Shown: positions 9,041 through 18,511 of the stretch, one piece after another | How positions within the stretch are numbered: position 1 is the stretch's first letter | Layout: the number at the start of each line of letters is the position of its first letter | Assembly (NCBI GenBank): GCA_013216135.1 | Contig: JABSOS010000002.1 | Span: 62,001-126,000, forward strand | Direction: 5' to 3' | DNA from: Candidatus Caenarcanales bacterium | GTDB lineage: Bacteria; Cyanobacteriota; Vampirovibrionia; LMEP-6097 | Length of the DNA: 64,000 bases | Made by a program: the position numbers and the translations under genes | Notes under the pieces: generated by a model | What the model was told of the DNA's origin: nothing | What the model saw: only the letters and a program-made list of their open reading frames with translations | Databases searched by the model: none

Positions 9041-10962
9041 ATAAAATTTAAAAACTCAGCTTCAATCTCCTGAAGCCTATTTTCAACTTCACCAAGCTCA
9101 GTACTTAGTTTTTCAAGCTCTTTATAATCTTCAGCAAGTTTAGGATCAGCAATTTTACTAGAAAGATTCTCTTTTTTAGTATTTAACTCCTTAATCTCTC
9201 TTTCCATCTTTTTCACTTGCTTTTCACGTTCTTTAGCTTGCTTAGCTGGACTTAAAGTTATTTCCTTAACCTCTTCTTCAGGCTCTGAAAGATCTTCACC
9301 ACGAGCTTTAGCTGCTTTAATTTTTTTCTCACGCATTTGCTCGATAAGGAAATCTCTTTTCTCTAAATAGTCAGCATATGAAGACTTATGAACTATAAGT
9401 GAGCCTTCGACAAATTCCCAAATCTGAGTTGCATGATTATTAATTAAATATCTATCGTGAGAAATACAAATGATAGTCCCCTGATAGGATTCCATAGCAT
9501 CCTCTAAAGATTCTTGGGCGATAGTATCTAAATGGTTAGTAGGCTCATCGAGTAGAAGAGTGTTATAGCCACCTAACATTAATTTAGCTATCGCTAAACG
9601 TGCTTTCTCACCACCACTTAATAAACCCACTTCTTTAAAGACTTGGTCACCACTAAAAAGGAAACGTCCTAAAACTCCACGAACATCAGTTTGAGTAGCT
9701 GTAGGCATCAACTCTTCAATAGTTCTTACTAAGGTTTTACCATAGTCTAAAGTCTGTAACTGATTCTGAGAGTAATAACCTATTTTAGTTCTTTCATGAA
9801 TATCAATAGAACCAGTATCTGGATCCTCAAGACCCATTAACATTTTAAAGAAAGTAGTTTTACCACAGCCATTTGCACCTAAAATAAAGACTCTTTGTGG
9901 TTCTTCTTTAAGCCATTCCAAACCGACTTTTACATCACTAAAGAGTTTATTAGTTCCGAAGCTTTTACCTAAATCTTTAATATGAAAAACGTCTCTTGCA
10001 CTAGGATTTTCTAGTGGAAATTGGATCTGGATTTTACGCTGATCACTTACAGGAACATCTATAACTTCAATTTTTTTAAGCTGTTTTTCACGCGATTTAG
10101 CTTGTTTACTTTTAGCAGCACTTGCTCTAAATCTATTAACAAACTCCATCTGTTTTTCCATAGATTTTTTCTGACGGGCAGCTGTAGCAGCTTGTAAACG
10201 TCTCATGGAATTACGCTGTGCTACATATTCAGAATAGTTTCCTGTGTAAGAAGTTAATTTCCCTCTATCAAGCTCTGCAATTTCATTTACGATTTGATTT
10301 AAAAAATATCTATCGTGAGAAACTAATAGAATTCCATTCGGGTAATCTAATAAAAACTCTTCAAGCCAATCTATAGCCTCTAAATCTAAATGGTTAGTCG
10401 GCTCATCCATTAGTATTAAATCTGGCTCCTCAAGTAAAACCTTCGCTAGGTTAATTCTCATCTGCCAGCCACCACTAAATTTATCTACATGGTGTTCTAA
10501 TTCATCTAAACTAAAACCAAGTCCAGTAACCATTTTACCGATCTTAGCTTCGATCTTATCAGCATCATAATCCTCTAATTTATGCTGAACTTCACCTAGC
10601 TCTTTTAAAACCTGGTCAAAGTCTTCCTCAGAAGCTGTCATCAATTTATTACTAAGATCTTCTTCTTCTTTCTTGAGTATGTTCACATAGGTAAAAACAC
10701 TTTCTAGTTCCTGCCTAAGCGTATTTCCAGCAGTTAACTTAGGGTTCTGAGTTAAAACTTTAATATTAATATGAGGTGCTCGAACCACTTCTCCTTGCTG
10801 AGCTTCAAGTTCACCAATTAAAATCTTTAACAGTGTAGATTTACCTGCACCATTAACACCTATTAACCCAATCTTACTATGATTAGTGATTTTAATAGAA
10901 ACGTCATCAAGTACCTGACGTTTACCAAAGTTGTGAGAAATATTAGTCGCTTCGATTAGCAC
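9037..10962 (-). CDS. ABC-F family ATPase (YheS/YdiF-like)
   Basis: Two Walker A (GVNGAGKSTLLK, GANGCGKTTFFK), two LSGG-type signatures, DEPTNHLD twice, ABC-F linker, C-terminal coiled coil. Confidence 0.93.
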   Translation of the reverse strand: MLIEATNISHNFGKRQVLDDVSIKITNHSKIGLIGVNGAGKSTLLKILIGELEAQQGEVVRAPHINIKVLTQNPKLTAGNTLRQELESVFTYVNILKKEEEDLSNKLMTASEEDFDQVLKELGEVQHKLEDYDADKIEAKIGKMVTGLGFSLDELEHHVDKFSGGWQMRINLAKVLLEEPDLILMDEPTNHLDLEAIDWLEEFLLDYPNGILLVSHDRYFLNQIVNEIAELDRGKLTSYTGNYSEYVAQRNSMRRLQAATAARQKKSMEKQMEFVNRFRASAAKSKQAKSREKQLKKIEVIDVPVSDQRKIQIQFPLENPSARDVFHIKDLGKSFGTNKLFSDVKVGLEWLKEEPQRVFILGANGCGKTTFFKMLMGLEDPDTGSIDIHERTKIGYYSQNQLQTLDYGKTLVRTIEELMPTATQTDVRGVLGRFLFSGDQVFKEVGLLSGGEKARLAIAKLMLGGYNTLLLDEPTNHLDTIAQESLEDAMESYQGTIICISHDRYLINNHATQIWEFVEGSLIVHKSSYADYLEKRDFLIEQMREKKIKAAKARGEDLSEPEEEVKEITLSPAKQAKEREKQVKKMEREIKELNTKKENLSSKIADPKLAEDYKELEKLSTELGEVENRLQEIEAEFLNFI

Positions 10963-11025
10963 ATAGGTATTTTAGCAGGTGCTAGAAATAATATATAATT
11001 TAGTATTAAGAAGTATTACTTTTTA

Positions 11026-11670
11026 TTAATCAACATTTGTGACTTGTTCATTTTCATCTATCTTAAAGCTGTCTAAAGTATCAAGATATGATTCTTTCTT
11101 GTCTTCAGGGATCACATAGTCACCATAAACTCTCTGTTCCAGTGTTGAAATTAAACGATCAAAGTGAGGTTTATGTTCTTCTTGATGAGAATGACTCTTA
11201 GCTTCATTGAGTGTACTCATAAAAGTATCAGTATCACCTGCTCTCATAGCCTTCGTAGCTGTTTCATAATAACCATTATATTGTTTAATTCTCTGCTGTC
11301 TTTGATAGTATGGAGAATTTTGATTATCTTCAATCAGCTGTCTACCAAAATCACTATTTTGAAATTTTTCAACCCAAGGTTGTAAATTAGGCTTCAAAAC
11401 GTCATCAATTAACCCTTTATTACCGATATCAGATGAGCTTACAAACATCTGTTTTTCATCAGGCATAAGAGGTCCATTATCTCGTAAATTAGCTGAATTA
11501 GTTCTTAAAAATTGTGCTTCTTCCTCATTACCAGTAATTCTATTCACAGTATCCAATGAACCTACAGATTCAGTTGTTATTTTTGGTTCTTCTACTAATA
11601 CTGGATTCAATACAGTGCTCGAATAGTCACTACTTGTATCAAAAATCTTTGTTTCTATACCTAAATTCAT
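11026..11670 (-). CDS. Hypothetical protein
   Basis: 214-aa ORF with no recognised domain. Confidence 0.6.
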   Translation of the reverse strand: MNLGIETKIFDTSSDYSSTVLNPVLVEEPKITTESVGSLDTVNRITGNEEEAQFLRTNSANLRDNGPLMPDEKQMFVSSSDIGNKGLIDDVLKPNLQPWVEKFQNSDFGRQLIEDNQNSPYYQRQQRIKQYNGYYETATKAMRAGDTDTFMSTLNEAKSHSHQEEHKPHFDRLISTLEQRVYGDYVIPEDKKESYLDTLDSFKIDENEQVTNVD

Positions 11671-11839
11671 TATTCTCTTCTCCTTGTCTTTATTGACTCA
11701 TCACACAAAATCAAAAAAATACACAATCTTCGCTTTTAACGAAGTCATTTGACATATATACAAAGTAAGCTCTAAAATTTTTTGACAATAAATTTATAAA
11801 TTTCTCAAAAAAATTTAAATAAACCTAGCAGCACAAAAA

Positions 11840-11936
11840 CAAGTCGATTTTTGCAACATATTTCGAACTATCCAAGATACGAGTCGATTCAATCGAGGTA
11901 TAATGGGAACAAGTCGATTTCCACAGTAAATTTCGA
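11840..11936. promoter_or_regulatory. Putative operator array upstream of fic: CAAGTCGATTT-N9-ATTTCGA at 11840-11866 and 11910-11936, palindrome TCGATTCAATCGA at 11884-11896, -10-like TATAAT at 11899-11904
   Basis: Exact half-site sequences and identical N9 spacing read directly. Confidence 0.6.
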
Positions 11937-11989
11937 CCCATACCCGCCTTACCCCTAAAATAATAAGAAAAATAAAACTATAAACCCCA

Positions 11990-13075
11990 GTGAACTACAA
12001 AGCAGAAATCCCATATAACGAACTCCCTATACTTCCCCCTGAGCAAGAATTAGAGACTAAAGAAGTTCTCAAAGCAACTATATCTGCAAGTAGAGCTCTC
12101 GCTAAATTAAATGGATCAATAAAAAGTATTCCAAACCCAGATATACTTTTAAACTCAATCACTTTACAGGAAGCAAAATCTAGTTCTGAAATAGAAAATA
12201 TTTTTACGACTAATGACGAATTATTCTCAGCTTTAATTTCTGAAAGTGAGTCCAAGCTCCATCAAAACACTAAAGAAGTCATGCATTACAAAGAAGCACT
12301 GTGGCATGGCTTTAATAAACTTACCGAAAAAGGTTTCTTAGCAACTAATGATTTTATAGAGATAGTCGAAATCGTAAAAAAGATTTCAATTGGAATTAGA
12401 AAAACAACAGGTACTAAAATCTCAAACTCACTTGGCGAGACCATATACACTCCACCAGAAGGGGAAAATATCATACGCGAGAAATTGGCTAACCTCGAAA
12501 ACTTCATCAATAATGCAAGTATCCCACTCGATCCATTAGTCAAGCTTGCTATACAGCACTATCAATTCGAAGCAATACACCCTTTCTATGATGGTAATGG
12601 TAGAACTGGAAGGATTTTAAATATATTACTACTAGTACAGTATGAATTAATTGATTTACCAATACTCTACCTCAGTAAGTACGTCATCGAAAATAAGAAT
12701 GAATACTACAAAAAATTAAAAGCAGTAACTGAAACAGATGCTTGGACAGATTGGATCCTATTTACCATCAAAGGAATTGAAGAGATGTCACTTCACACTC
12801 ACCATAAAATTGAAAAGATTGTTGAGTTTATTGAAAGTGATTCAAGGCTAATCAAAGAAAAGCTTCCAAAAATATATTCCAAGGACTTAATTGAAATCCT
12901 TTATTCACAACCATACTGCAAGATTAAATTTTTAGAGGAAGCTAATATCGCAAAAAAAGAAACTGCAAGTAAGTATTTAAAAGAAATTCAAAGTTTAGAT
13001 ATACTTGATAGCTTCAAGTCAGGTAAAGAAGTATTCTTTGTAAATAAAAAACTGGTTAATTTACTAAAAAACTAA
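11990..13075 (+). CDS. fic: Fic/DOC family protein with N-terminal inhibitory motif and C-terminal winged-helix-like domain
   Basis: HPFYDGNGRTGRILNILLL matches HPFx[D/E]GNGRxxR; SSEIENIFTT matches the (S/T)xxxE(G/N) inhibitory motif; C-terminal helical/HTH-like region. Confidence 0.92.
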   Translation: MNYKAEIPYNELPILPPEQELETKEVLKATISASRALAKLNGSIKSIPNPDILLNSITLQEAKSSSEIENIFTTNDELFSALISESESKLHQNTKEVMHYKEALWHGFNKLTEKGFLATNDFIEIVEIVKKISIGIRKTTGTKISNSLGETIYTPPEGENIIREKLANLENFINNASIPLDPLVKLAIQHYQFEAIHPFYDGNGRTGRILNILLLVQYELIDLPILYLSKYVIENKNEYYKKLKAVTETDAWTDWILFTIKGIEEMSLHTHHKIEKIVEFIESDSRLIKEKLPKIYSKDLIEILYSQPYCKIKFLEEANIAKKETASKYLKEIQSLDILDSFKSGKEVFFVNKKLVNLLKN

Positions 13076-13096
13076 AGCTTTGCTAAAATCATCTCC

Positions 13097-13438
13097 ATGC
13101 CTAAAAACTACACTATTCTTCATAACCCTAGATGTGGCAAATCTAGAACTGCACTTAAGTTTCTAGAAGAGAAAAAGTTTAAAGTAACAATTCACGAGTA
13201 TTTAAGCGAAGGAATCACTCAAAAATTAATTAAAGACATTTTAGCTATCGCTGACTTTGAGTTAGAAGAAATGATTAGAAAAAAAGAAGCTAAAGAGCTT
13301 GAATTAAATTTAGATCAAAACAAATCTGAATTAATTAAACTTATCAGTGCAAATCCTAAGATTTTGCAGAGACCAATCGTTTTCACAGATAAAAAAGCTG
13401 TTATTGCAAGAGATGATGAGTGGTTTTCTAGAATTTAA
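13097..13438 (+). CDS. arsC: Arsenate reductase (ArsC/Spx glutaredoxin-like family)
   Basis: YTILHNPRCGKSRTALKFLEE; ILQRPIVFTDKKAVIARD. Confidence 0.85.
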   Translation: MPKNYTILHNPRCGKSRTALKFLEEKKFKVTIHEYLSEGITQKLIKDILAIADFELEEMIRKKEAKELELNLDQNKSELIKLISANPKILQRPIVFTDKKAVIARDDEWFSRI

Positions 13439-14345
13439 TTAAGCCATAGGCTTAAACTCATCTTCATTAAGTTTAATAGGGTCTTCCCGGTCTCGGTGCT
13501 GAATATAGAGTTCTTTTAGAACTTGCGCAAAATTATAAATGGCAAAGCCTAAATGAGTAGTCCAGAAAAACTTACCGAGGGTTTCAGAAGTTCCAGCAAA
13601 GCTATTCACCATTAAATCAGGCATATTTGCTCCTAAAAGAGCTGTAATAAAAGCGACATAAAGCTTCATTCTATCTAGATCATTATTAAAAGCTCTAGGT
13701 TTCTTTAACTGAGCAATATCCATTGCATTTTCAGGAATCGATTTCATCACTGACTTTAAAGTTTTAAAGAATTTCTTTTTAGCAAGAGACTTTTCTTTAT
13801 CTATCAAATCTATATAAGCGACATTATCCAGAAAAGCAATCATCGGTTCTATAACATGAGCTGGAGCTCCCATATTAATTAGAGGCGCAGCCACAATAAA
13901 AACCTAAAATATCTGGGATATAAGATTTAATTTTTTCATCTATAACGAGTAAAGCTCTAGAAGCAACTAAACTTCCAAACATAACATTAAAAGCTGCATG
14001 GGTAAAAAGCTCTAAGTCATGGTGACTTAAATCTATAGACTTCAAATGAATTGCAGAGTCTGTTGAAATTTGTTGAGAAGCTAATAAGGAAACTATAGCT
14101 AAAGCCTGTGAAGCCATAACCATATTCGTTAAGTGAGGTCGAAGTTTTTTTGCTTCAAAACTATTTAGAAAATTATCAATTGCTTTTTGTTCTTCTAGAC
14201 TAGGCTTAAAAGCACCTGGCACATGAAGTCTTTTGTCTAACAACTCTGAAGCAAAGATTTTACCTAAAATCTGGGTCTGAAGAATTGTTGGATGTTGAGT
14301 AAACTGAGGAAGCTTAAACTCAGATTGATTTCTGTTAAGCTCCAT
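13439..14345 (-). pseudogene. Hypothetical protein split by a frameshift (ORFs 13875..14345 and 13439..13894)
   Basis: Removing one T from the TTTTT run in GGTTTTTATTGTGGCTGCGCC joins the frames as ...PDILGFIVAAPLINMGAPAHVIEP... Confidence 0.6.
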
Positions 14346-14358
14346 TAAACTTACCTAA

Positions 14359-15486
14359 TTATTCGTCTGAATCACCGGATTCTTCTTCAAGCCTAGTAAT
14401 AGTATATTTAACAAGAAATTTAAGAGTTTTTCTTTGACTTGAAAAGAAGCTACCCTTATTATTCAAAAATTTAAAGCTAATATTCTGATCTAAACTAAAG
14501 TTAGGGTCACGTAAATCAGATTCTTCAATATTTTCACCACTTAAAAGAGTTTTAACAGCAGTCTTATTATTAACAAATCTTCTTAGGATCTGCTTTCTAA
14601 AACCACTTACTTGTAGAAGCTCAGAATCAGTTCTTTTTGAACTGTAAAGATTCATTTTGACATCAGCCTGAATCTTACCATTAGAAAGTGTTTCTACATT
14701 TTCAATTGTCGTAGGACTTAAATTATATTTTTTACCAGTATCATTAATTAAATCAAGCGCTCTTCTAACTGAAGGTTGAAGAGCAACTCTAACACTTACA
14801 TTTGCAACTTGTTTTTCTAAAGAAGCCACTATTTCTTCAGCTGTTAAAAATCTTAGATTAGAGCTATCAAATTCAATGATTTGAGGCGCTCTTAAGAAAT
14901 TGAAACTATCAAGGAAATTTTCATCAAAAGTTAAAGTAGTTTCAGGTTCAATAGTTTCTGTTTCAGTGCTAAGCGAATAAATCCCAGGAAAAACTTCTAC
15001 TAAAACTGGGCAAGTTAAAGGTTTCAATTCAATACTCACATCCTCATCTAAAACTTCTTCAATATCAGCAGAAGAATAGATTAAAGTACCAGGTAACTGA
15101 GCAAATCCAGGGTCATTTTTACCACTATATTTAACAGTAAATGGAATATTTAAAGTTCCAAGCTCTTCAAGTTGAGTTAGTCCAGTATCAGTCAAAGTAG
15201 CTGTCGCTTGATTAGATCTTTTGTTATCAAAATGAAGAAAAGTATCACTAAAATCTACTAAATCAAGCTGAAGTGAATCATTCACGATCAACTCAAAGTC
15301 ATATCTTTTAGACGGTAAATTACCAGAAGCTTGAACTGAAATGGAAGTTTCACCGTTAGGATCACCAGTAAATTCAAAAGCATCACCAGGAAACTCTGTT
15401 CCTCTGAACTTAATCTGAGCAGATACATTGCTAAATGAGCATAACAATACGATTAATAAACTTATAAAACGATAATTTAAATTCAT
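14359..15486 (-). CDS. Hypothetical secreted protein with Sec signal peptide
   Basis: MNLNYRFISLLIVLLCSFSNVSAQ signal peptide; beta-rich mature region. Confidence 0.65.
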   Translation of the reverse strand: MNLNYRFISLLIVLLCSFSNVSAQIKFRGTEFPGDAFEFTGDPNGETSISVQASGNLPSKRYDFELIVNDSLQLDLVDFSDTFLHFDNKRSNQATATLTDTGLTQLEELGTLNIPFTVKYSGKNDPGFAQLPGTLIYSSADIEEVLDEDVSIELKPLTCPVLVEVFPGIYSLSTETETIEPETTLTFDENFLDSFNFLRAPQIIEFDSSNLRFLTAEEIVASLEKQVANVSVRVALQPSVRRALDLINDTGKKYNLSPTTIENVETLSNGKIQADVKMNLYSSKRTDSELLQVSGFRKQILRRFVNNKTAVKTLLSGENIEESDLRDPNFSLDQNISFKFLNNKGSFFSSQRKTLKFLVKYTITRLEEESGDSDE

Positions 15487-15685
15487 CTAATTTCCCTGTG
15501 AACAATTCTATCAATATAAAGTAAATAATTAAGTATATAGATAAAGAATACTTCTAAAGTACAGGTAGCAAACAGAAGATTTCCGCCCCAGGTATGGAAA
15601 TCAAGGATTTTGGGTATAAATAATAATAAGTGACGATTTTTCGCAAAACTTCCGGTGCAATGACGCACTGAAGTTAGGAAGACAT

Positions 15686-16570
15686 ATGCGTTACAAGTAC
15701 CCTAGTGAGATATATGAGCACTTTCTTTCTTCGACTAAAGAAGATGAAAGGTATGTACTTGATATTTTTTTCGATCGATTAGATTTAAATAATCTTGCAA
15801 AAGACATAAAAGCTAGTGAATGTCCTGATTTTGATTGCCATATGAATGGTAAATATTATGGAATTGAACTAACTAATTACTATGTAGACTCCGAAGCTAA
15901 TGGCTCACATGGGAAAATGTTTATCTATGACTGGTTTGAGTTTGCAAAAAAACTAAATAAAGAGCTTAGATTAAGAGGTTTGAATTATATCTTTGGTTCA
16001 ATTAGTTGGAAAAATACTAGTGATGATTTTAAAGATGATTGTTTTAAAGAGCAAGTAAAAACCATTAAAGATCCTGAATTCATGCAGGAATTAATAAGTT
16101 TAGTAACAGAAAGATACTCTAAAGTAAAAGAGAGACTGAGTTTGAGCTTAGATAGACTGAGTGATTATCCACTACTCGATGAACATCTTTCAAATATAAA
16201 CCTAGACTATACCTTTCCTGATAAAAACGTACTATGGTGGCATACCAGCCTAAAAGCAAATAAGGTTAAAAACCCTTTAGAAGCTTTAAAGAAGATAGTT
16301 GCACATAAAAATGAAAAGAGTAGAGCTTATAGAGTTGGCTTTGATGAAAAATGGTTAATTATTTTTTCCCATGGGTTATTTCTTTCAGATTTACTTTACC
16401 TCCATGAAACAGCTCTAGAAGATTATATGGAGCTAGATGTAGAGCATTTTGATAAAGTATTTGTTTTTAGTAAGCGTTTTGAAGAGATTCATATAATCTA
16501 TCCAGAACCAGTGAAAGTCTTTAGTTACAAAACGAGAGAGGTATTTTTAGATAGAAGGTTTTTGGATTAA
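15686..16570 (+). CDS. Hypothetical protein, possible PD-(D/E)XK-like nuclease fold
   Basis: ECPDFDCHMNGKYYGIELTNYY resembles a PD...ExT core; weak evidence. Confidence 0.5.
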   Translation: MRYKYPSEIYEHFLSSTKEDERYVLDIFFDRLDLNNLAKDIKASECPDFDCHMNGKYYGIELTNYYVDSEANGSHGKMFIYDWFEFAKKLNKELRLRGLNYIFGSISWKNTSDDFKDDCFKEQVKTIKDPEFMQELISLVTERYSKVKERLSLSLDRLSDYPLLDEHLSNINLDYTFPDKNVLWWHTSLKANKVKNPLEALKKIVAHKNEKSRAYRVGFDEKWLIIFSHGLFLSDLLYLHETALEDYMELDVEHFDKVFVFSKRFEEIHIIYPEPVKVFSYKTREVFLDRRFLD

Positions 16571-16665
16571 AGATAACTAGATAAATTTATTCGTAGAAGT
16601 TAAGCAAATACAATCGACAAGTGATTTGAAAGAAAAAAATATGCTAGATTGATTCCTGCAAGATT

Positions 16666-17319
16666 ATGGATTCAAGAAGAGTATTTTATTTATTAGTTTT
16701 ATTTCTCTTACATTCAAGTGCAGTAAGCGCACATGTTGAAAGTGTAAATAGAAGTAAAGCAGTTGAAAGCTCATCAATAAAAATAAGAGGTGTGAACCTA
16801 CAAAGTGCAAGTGCCTGCTTTGAATTTTCAACCAGTGCAGATGCAAAAACAGCTACTTGTAGAGAATTGAATCTTAAAAGTAACAGTAGAGGTAATGTAG
16901 CTAGAATACTTTTACCGTCAGTTGATAGAGACACTCAAGGAATGCTGGTGATCAAAACTTTAGAAGGTCAAAATAAACAAGAATTTCCATTACTGATTAC
17001 AAATAGAACATTACCAAGACCTAGAAGTTCCAATCAAGTCGGAAGCATCACTGGAAATGTGGTAGGTTGTACTGGTTTAGATGATAATAGCTTTTCCGTT
17101 CATCTAGCTAGTACCTCAGGATCTGTTCAGTTAGACTCAAATAGAAGCTTTACATTTGTTAATGTCCCAACTGGAACTTATAAACTAATAGTAAAACAAT
17201 ACGGAATGGAAGCTGCAAGACTAGAAAGTATTACAGTGAAAACTGGATCAAAAGCAAATGCTGGAGATATTATGATCAGAGACTGTGGTGGAGTAGCAGA
17301 TAAGGTTGTAACACCATAA
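16666..17319 (+). CDS. Hypothetical secreted protein with carboxypeptidase-regulatory-like (CarboxypepD_reg) C-terminal domain
   Basis: N-terminal signal peptide; GSITGNVVGC...SFTFVNVPTGTYKLIVKQYG. Confidence 0.6.
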   Translation: MDSRRVFYLLVLFLLHSSAVSAHVESVNRSKAVESSSIKIRGVNLQSASACFEFSTSADAKTATCRELNLKSNSRGNVARILLPSVDRDTQGMLVIKTLEGQNKQEFPLLITNRTLPRPRSSNQVGSITGNVVGCTGLDDNSFSVHLASTSGSVQLDSNRSFTFVNVPTGTYKLIVKQYGMEAARLESITVKTGSKANAGDIMIRDCGGVADKVVTP

Positions 17320-17329
17320 GGAGTTTAAA

Positions 17330-17920
17330 ATGAAAAAATCATACATAATATTAACTTTATTTACTTTCCTAATTTCCAATCTCACGAACACACCTGCAAG
17401 AGCCTCATCATCACCTTTACTTGGAGAGATTATGCTATTTGCCGGTAATTACTGCCCTAGAGGCTGGGCTCCTACTGATGGTCAGTTAATGCCTATTAAT
17501 CGCTACTCTGCTCTTTTCTCAATTATGGGTACTCAATATGGTGGCGATGGTAGAAGTACTTTTGCTTTACCTGACCTTAGGGGAAGAGTAGCTATAGGAG
17601 AAGGAAAGGGCTCAGGATTAACCATGAAAAGAGTAGGGCAGAAAGGTGGAGTAGAGTCAGTAACCCTAACCAGCGCACAAATACCATCTCACAATCATAG
17701 CTATAGCTTTATTGTGAAAGAAGGTAGAGGGGTTAAGAGTGATGCTACAAATTCATCTCTTGCAGAATCTGGAATTTTTAGAGACTCTGGAAGAACGAAG
17801 ACACTTTCAAGCCAAACTACTAATAATACAGGTGGAAATCAAGCACACACTAATATGCAACCTTATCTTGTGCTTAAATCTTGCATTGCAATTCAAGGAA
17901 TTTTCCCATCTAGGAACTAA
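17330..17920 (+). CDS. Phage tail collar domain protein with Sec signal peptide
   Basis: GEIMLFAGNYCPRGWAPTDGQLMPINRYSALFSIMGTQYGGDGRSTFALPDLRGRV; signal peptide MKKSYIILTLFTFLISNLTNTPARAS. Confidence 0.85.
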   Translation: MKKSYIILTLFTFLISNLTNTPARASSSPLLGEIMLFAGNYCPRGWAPTDGQLMPINRYSALFSIMGTQYGGDGRSTFALPDLRGRVAIGEGKGSGLTMKRVGQKGGVESVTLTSAQIPSHNHSYSFIVKEGRGVKSDATNSSLAESGIFRDSGRTKTLSSQTTNNTGGNQAHTNMQPYLVLKSCIAIQGIFPSRN

Positions 17921-17923
17921 AAT

Positions 17924-18511
17924 ATGAATATGAAACAGCTATTTATAAAATTAATTTTAATAGGTTTATTGTTTAACATAAATACTTTATCTGCAAAAGC
18001 AGAACCATTAATTGGTGAAGTAAAACTGTTTAGTTCTAATTACTGCCCAAGAGGCTGGTCCCGCGCTGATGGCAAGCTTCTTAAGATTGTACATTACAGT
18101 GCCGCTTTTTCAGTAATTGGGAATACATACGGTGGTGATGGCAGAACAAATTTTGCTTTACCTGATTTAAGAGGGAGAGTCCCCGTTGGATTTGGTAATG
18201 GAAATGGACTAAGCCAAAGAGAGCTTGGAGAAAAAGGTGGTTTAGAACTGGTCATGCTAACAGAAGCTCAAATACCATCCCATAGTCACGATTATAGTTT
18301 TGTTGTGAAAGAAGGTAGAGGAGTCAAAGCAGATGCTACAGGTTCTTTTTTAGCAGAATCTGGAATTTTTAGAGATGAAGGTAATTTTAAAACTCTAACA
18401 AGACAGCTTACTAAAAATACTGGAAGTGCCCAGCCTCATATTAATATTCAGCCTACACTTGTATCCACTTTCTGTGTGTCTTTACAAGGTGTGTATCCAG
18501 GTAGAAATTAA
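17924..18511 (+). CDS. Phage tail collar domain protein with Sec signal peptide (tandem paralog)
   Basis: GEVKLFSSNYCPRGWSRADGKLLKIVHYSAAFSVIGNTYGGDGRTNFALPDLRGRV; starts 4 nt after the previous ORF. Confidence 0.85.
   Translation: MNMKQLFIKLILIGLLFNINTLSAKAEPLIGEVKLFSSNYCPRGWSRADGKLLKIVHYSAAFSVIGNTYGGDGRTNFALPDLRGRVPVGFGNGNGLSQRELGEKGGLELVMLTEAQIPSHSHDYSFVVKEGRGVKADATGSFLAESGIFRDEGNFKTLTRQLTKNTGSAQPHINIQPTLVSTFCVSLQGVYPGRN

Noticed and set aside
15483-15668. 61-aa - strand ORF between the secreted protein and the 15686 gene
   Set aside because: Short, no domain; probably a leader or intergenic region.
17739-17927. 62-aa ORF overlapping the first tail-collar gene in another frame
   Set aside because: Same-strand out-of-frame overlap with a well-supported gene.
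17330-18511. Prophage based on tail-collar domains
   Set aside because: No capsid, portal, terminase or integrase genes nearby, and both proteins have signal peptides.
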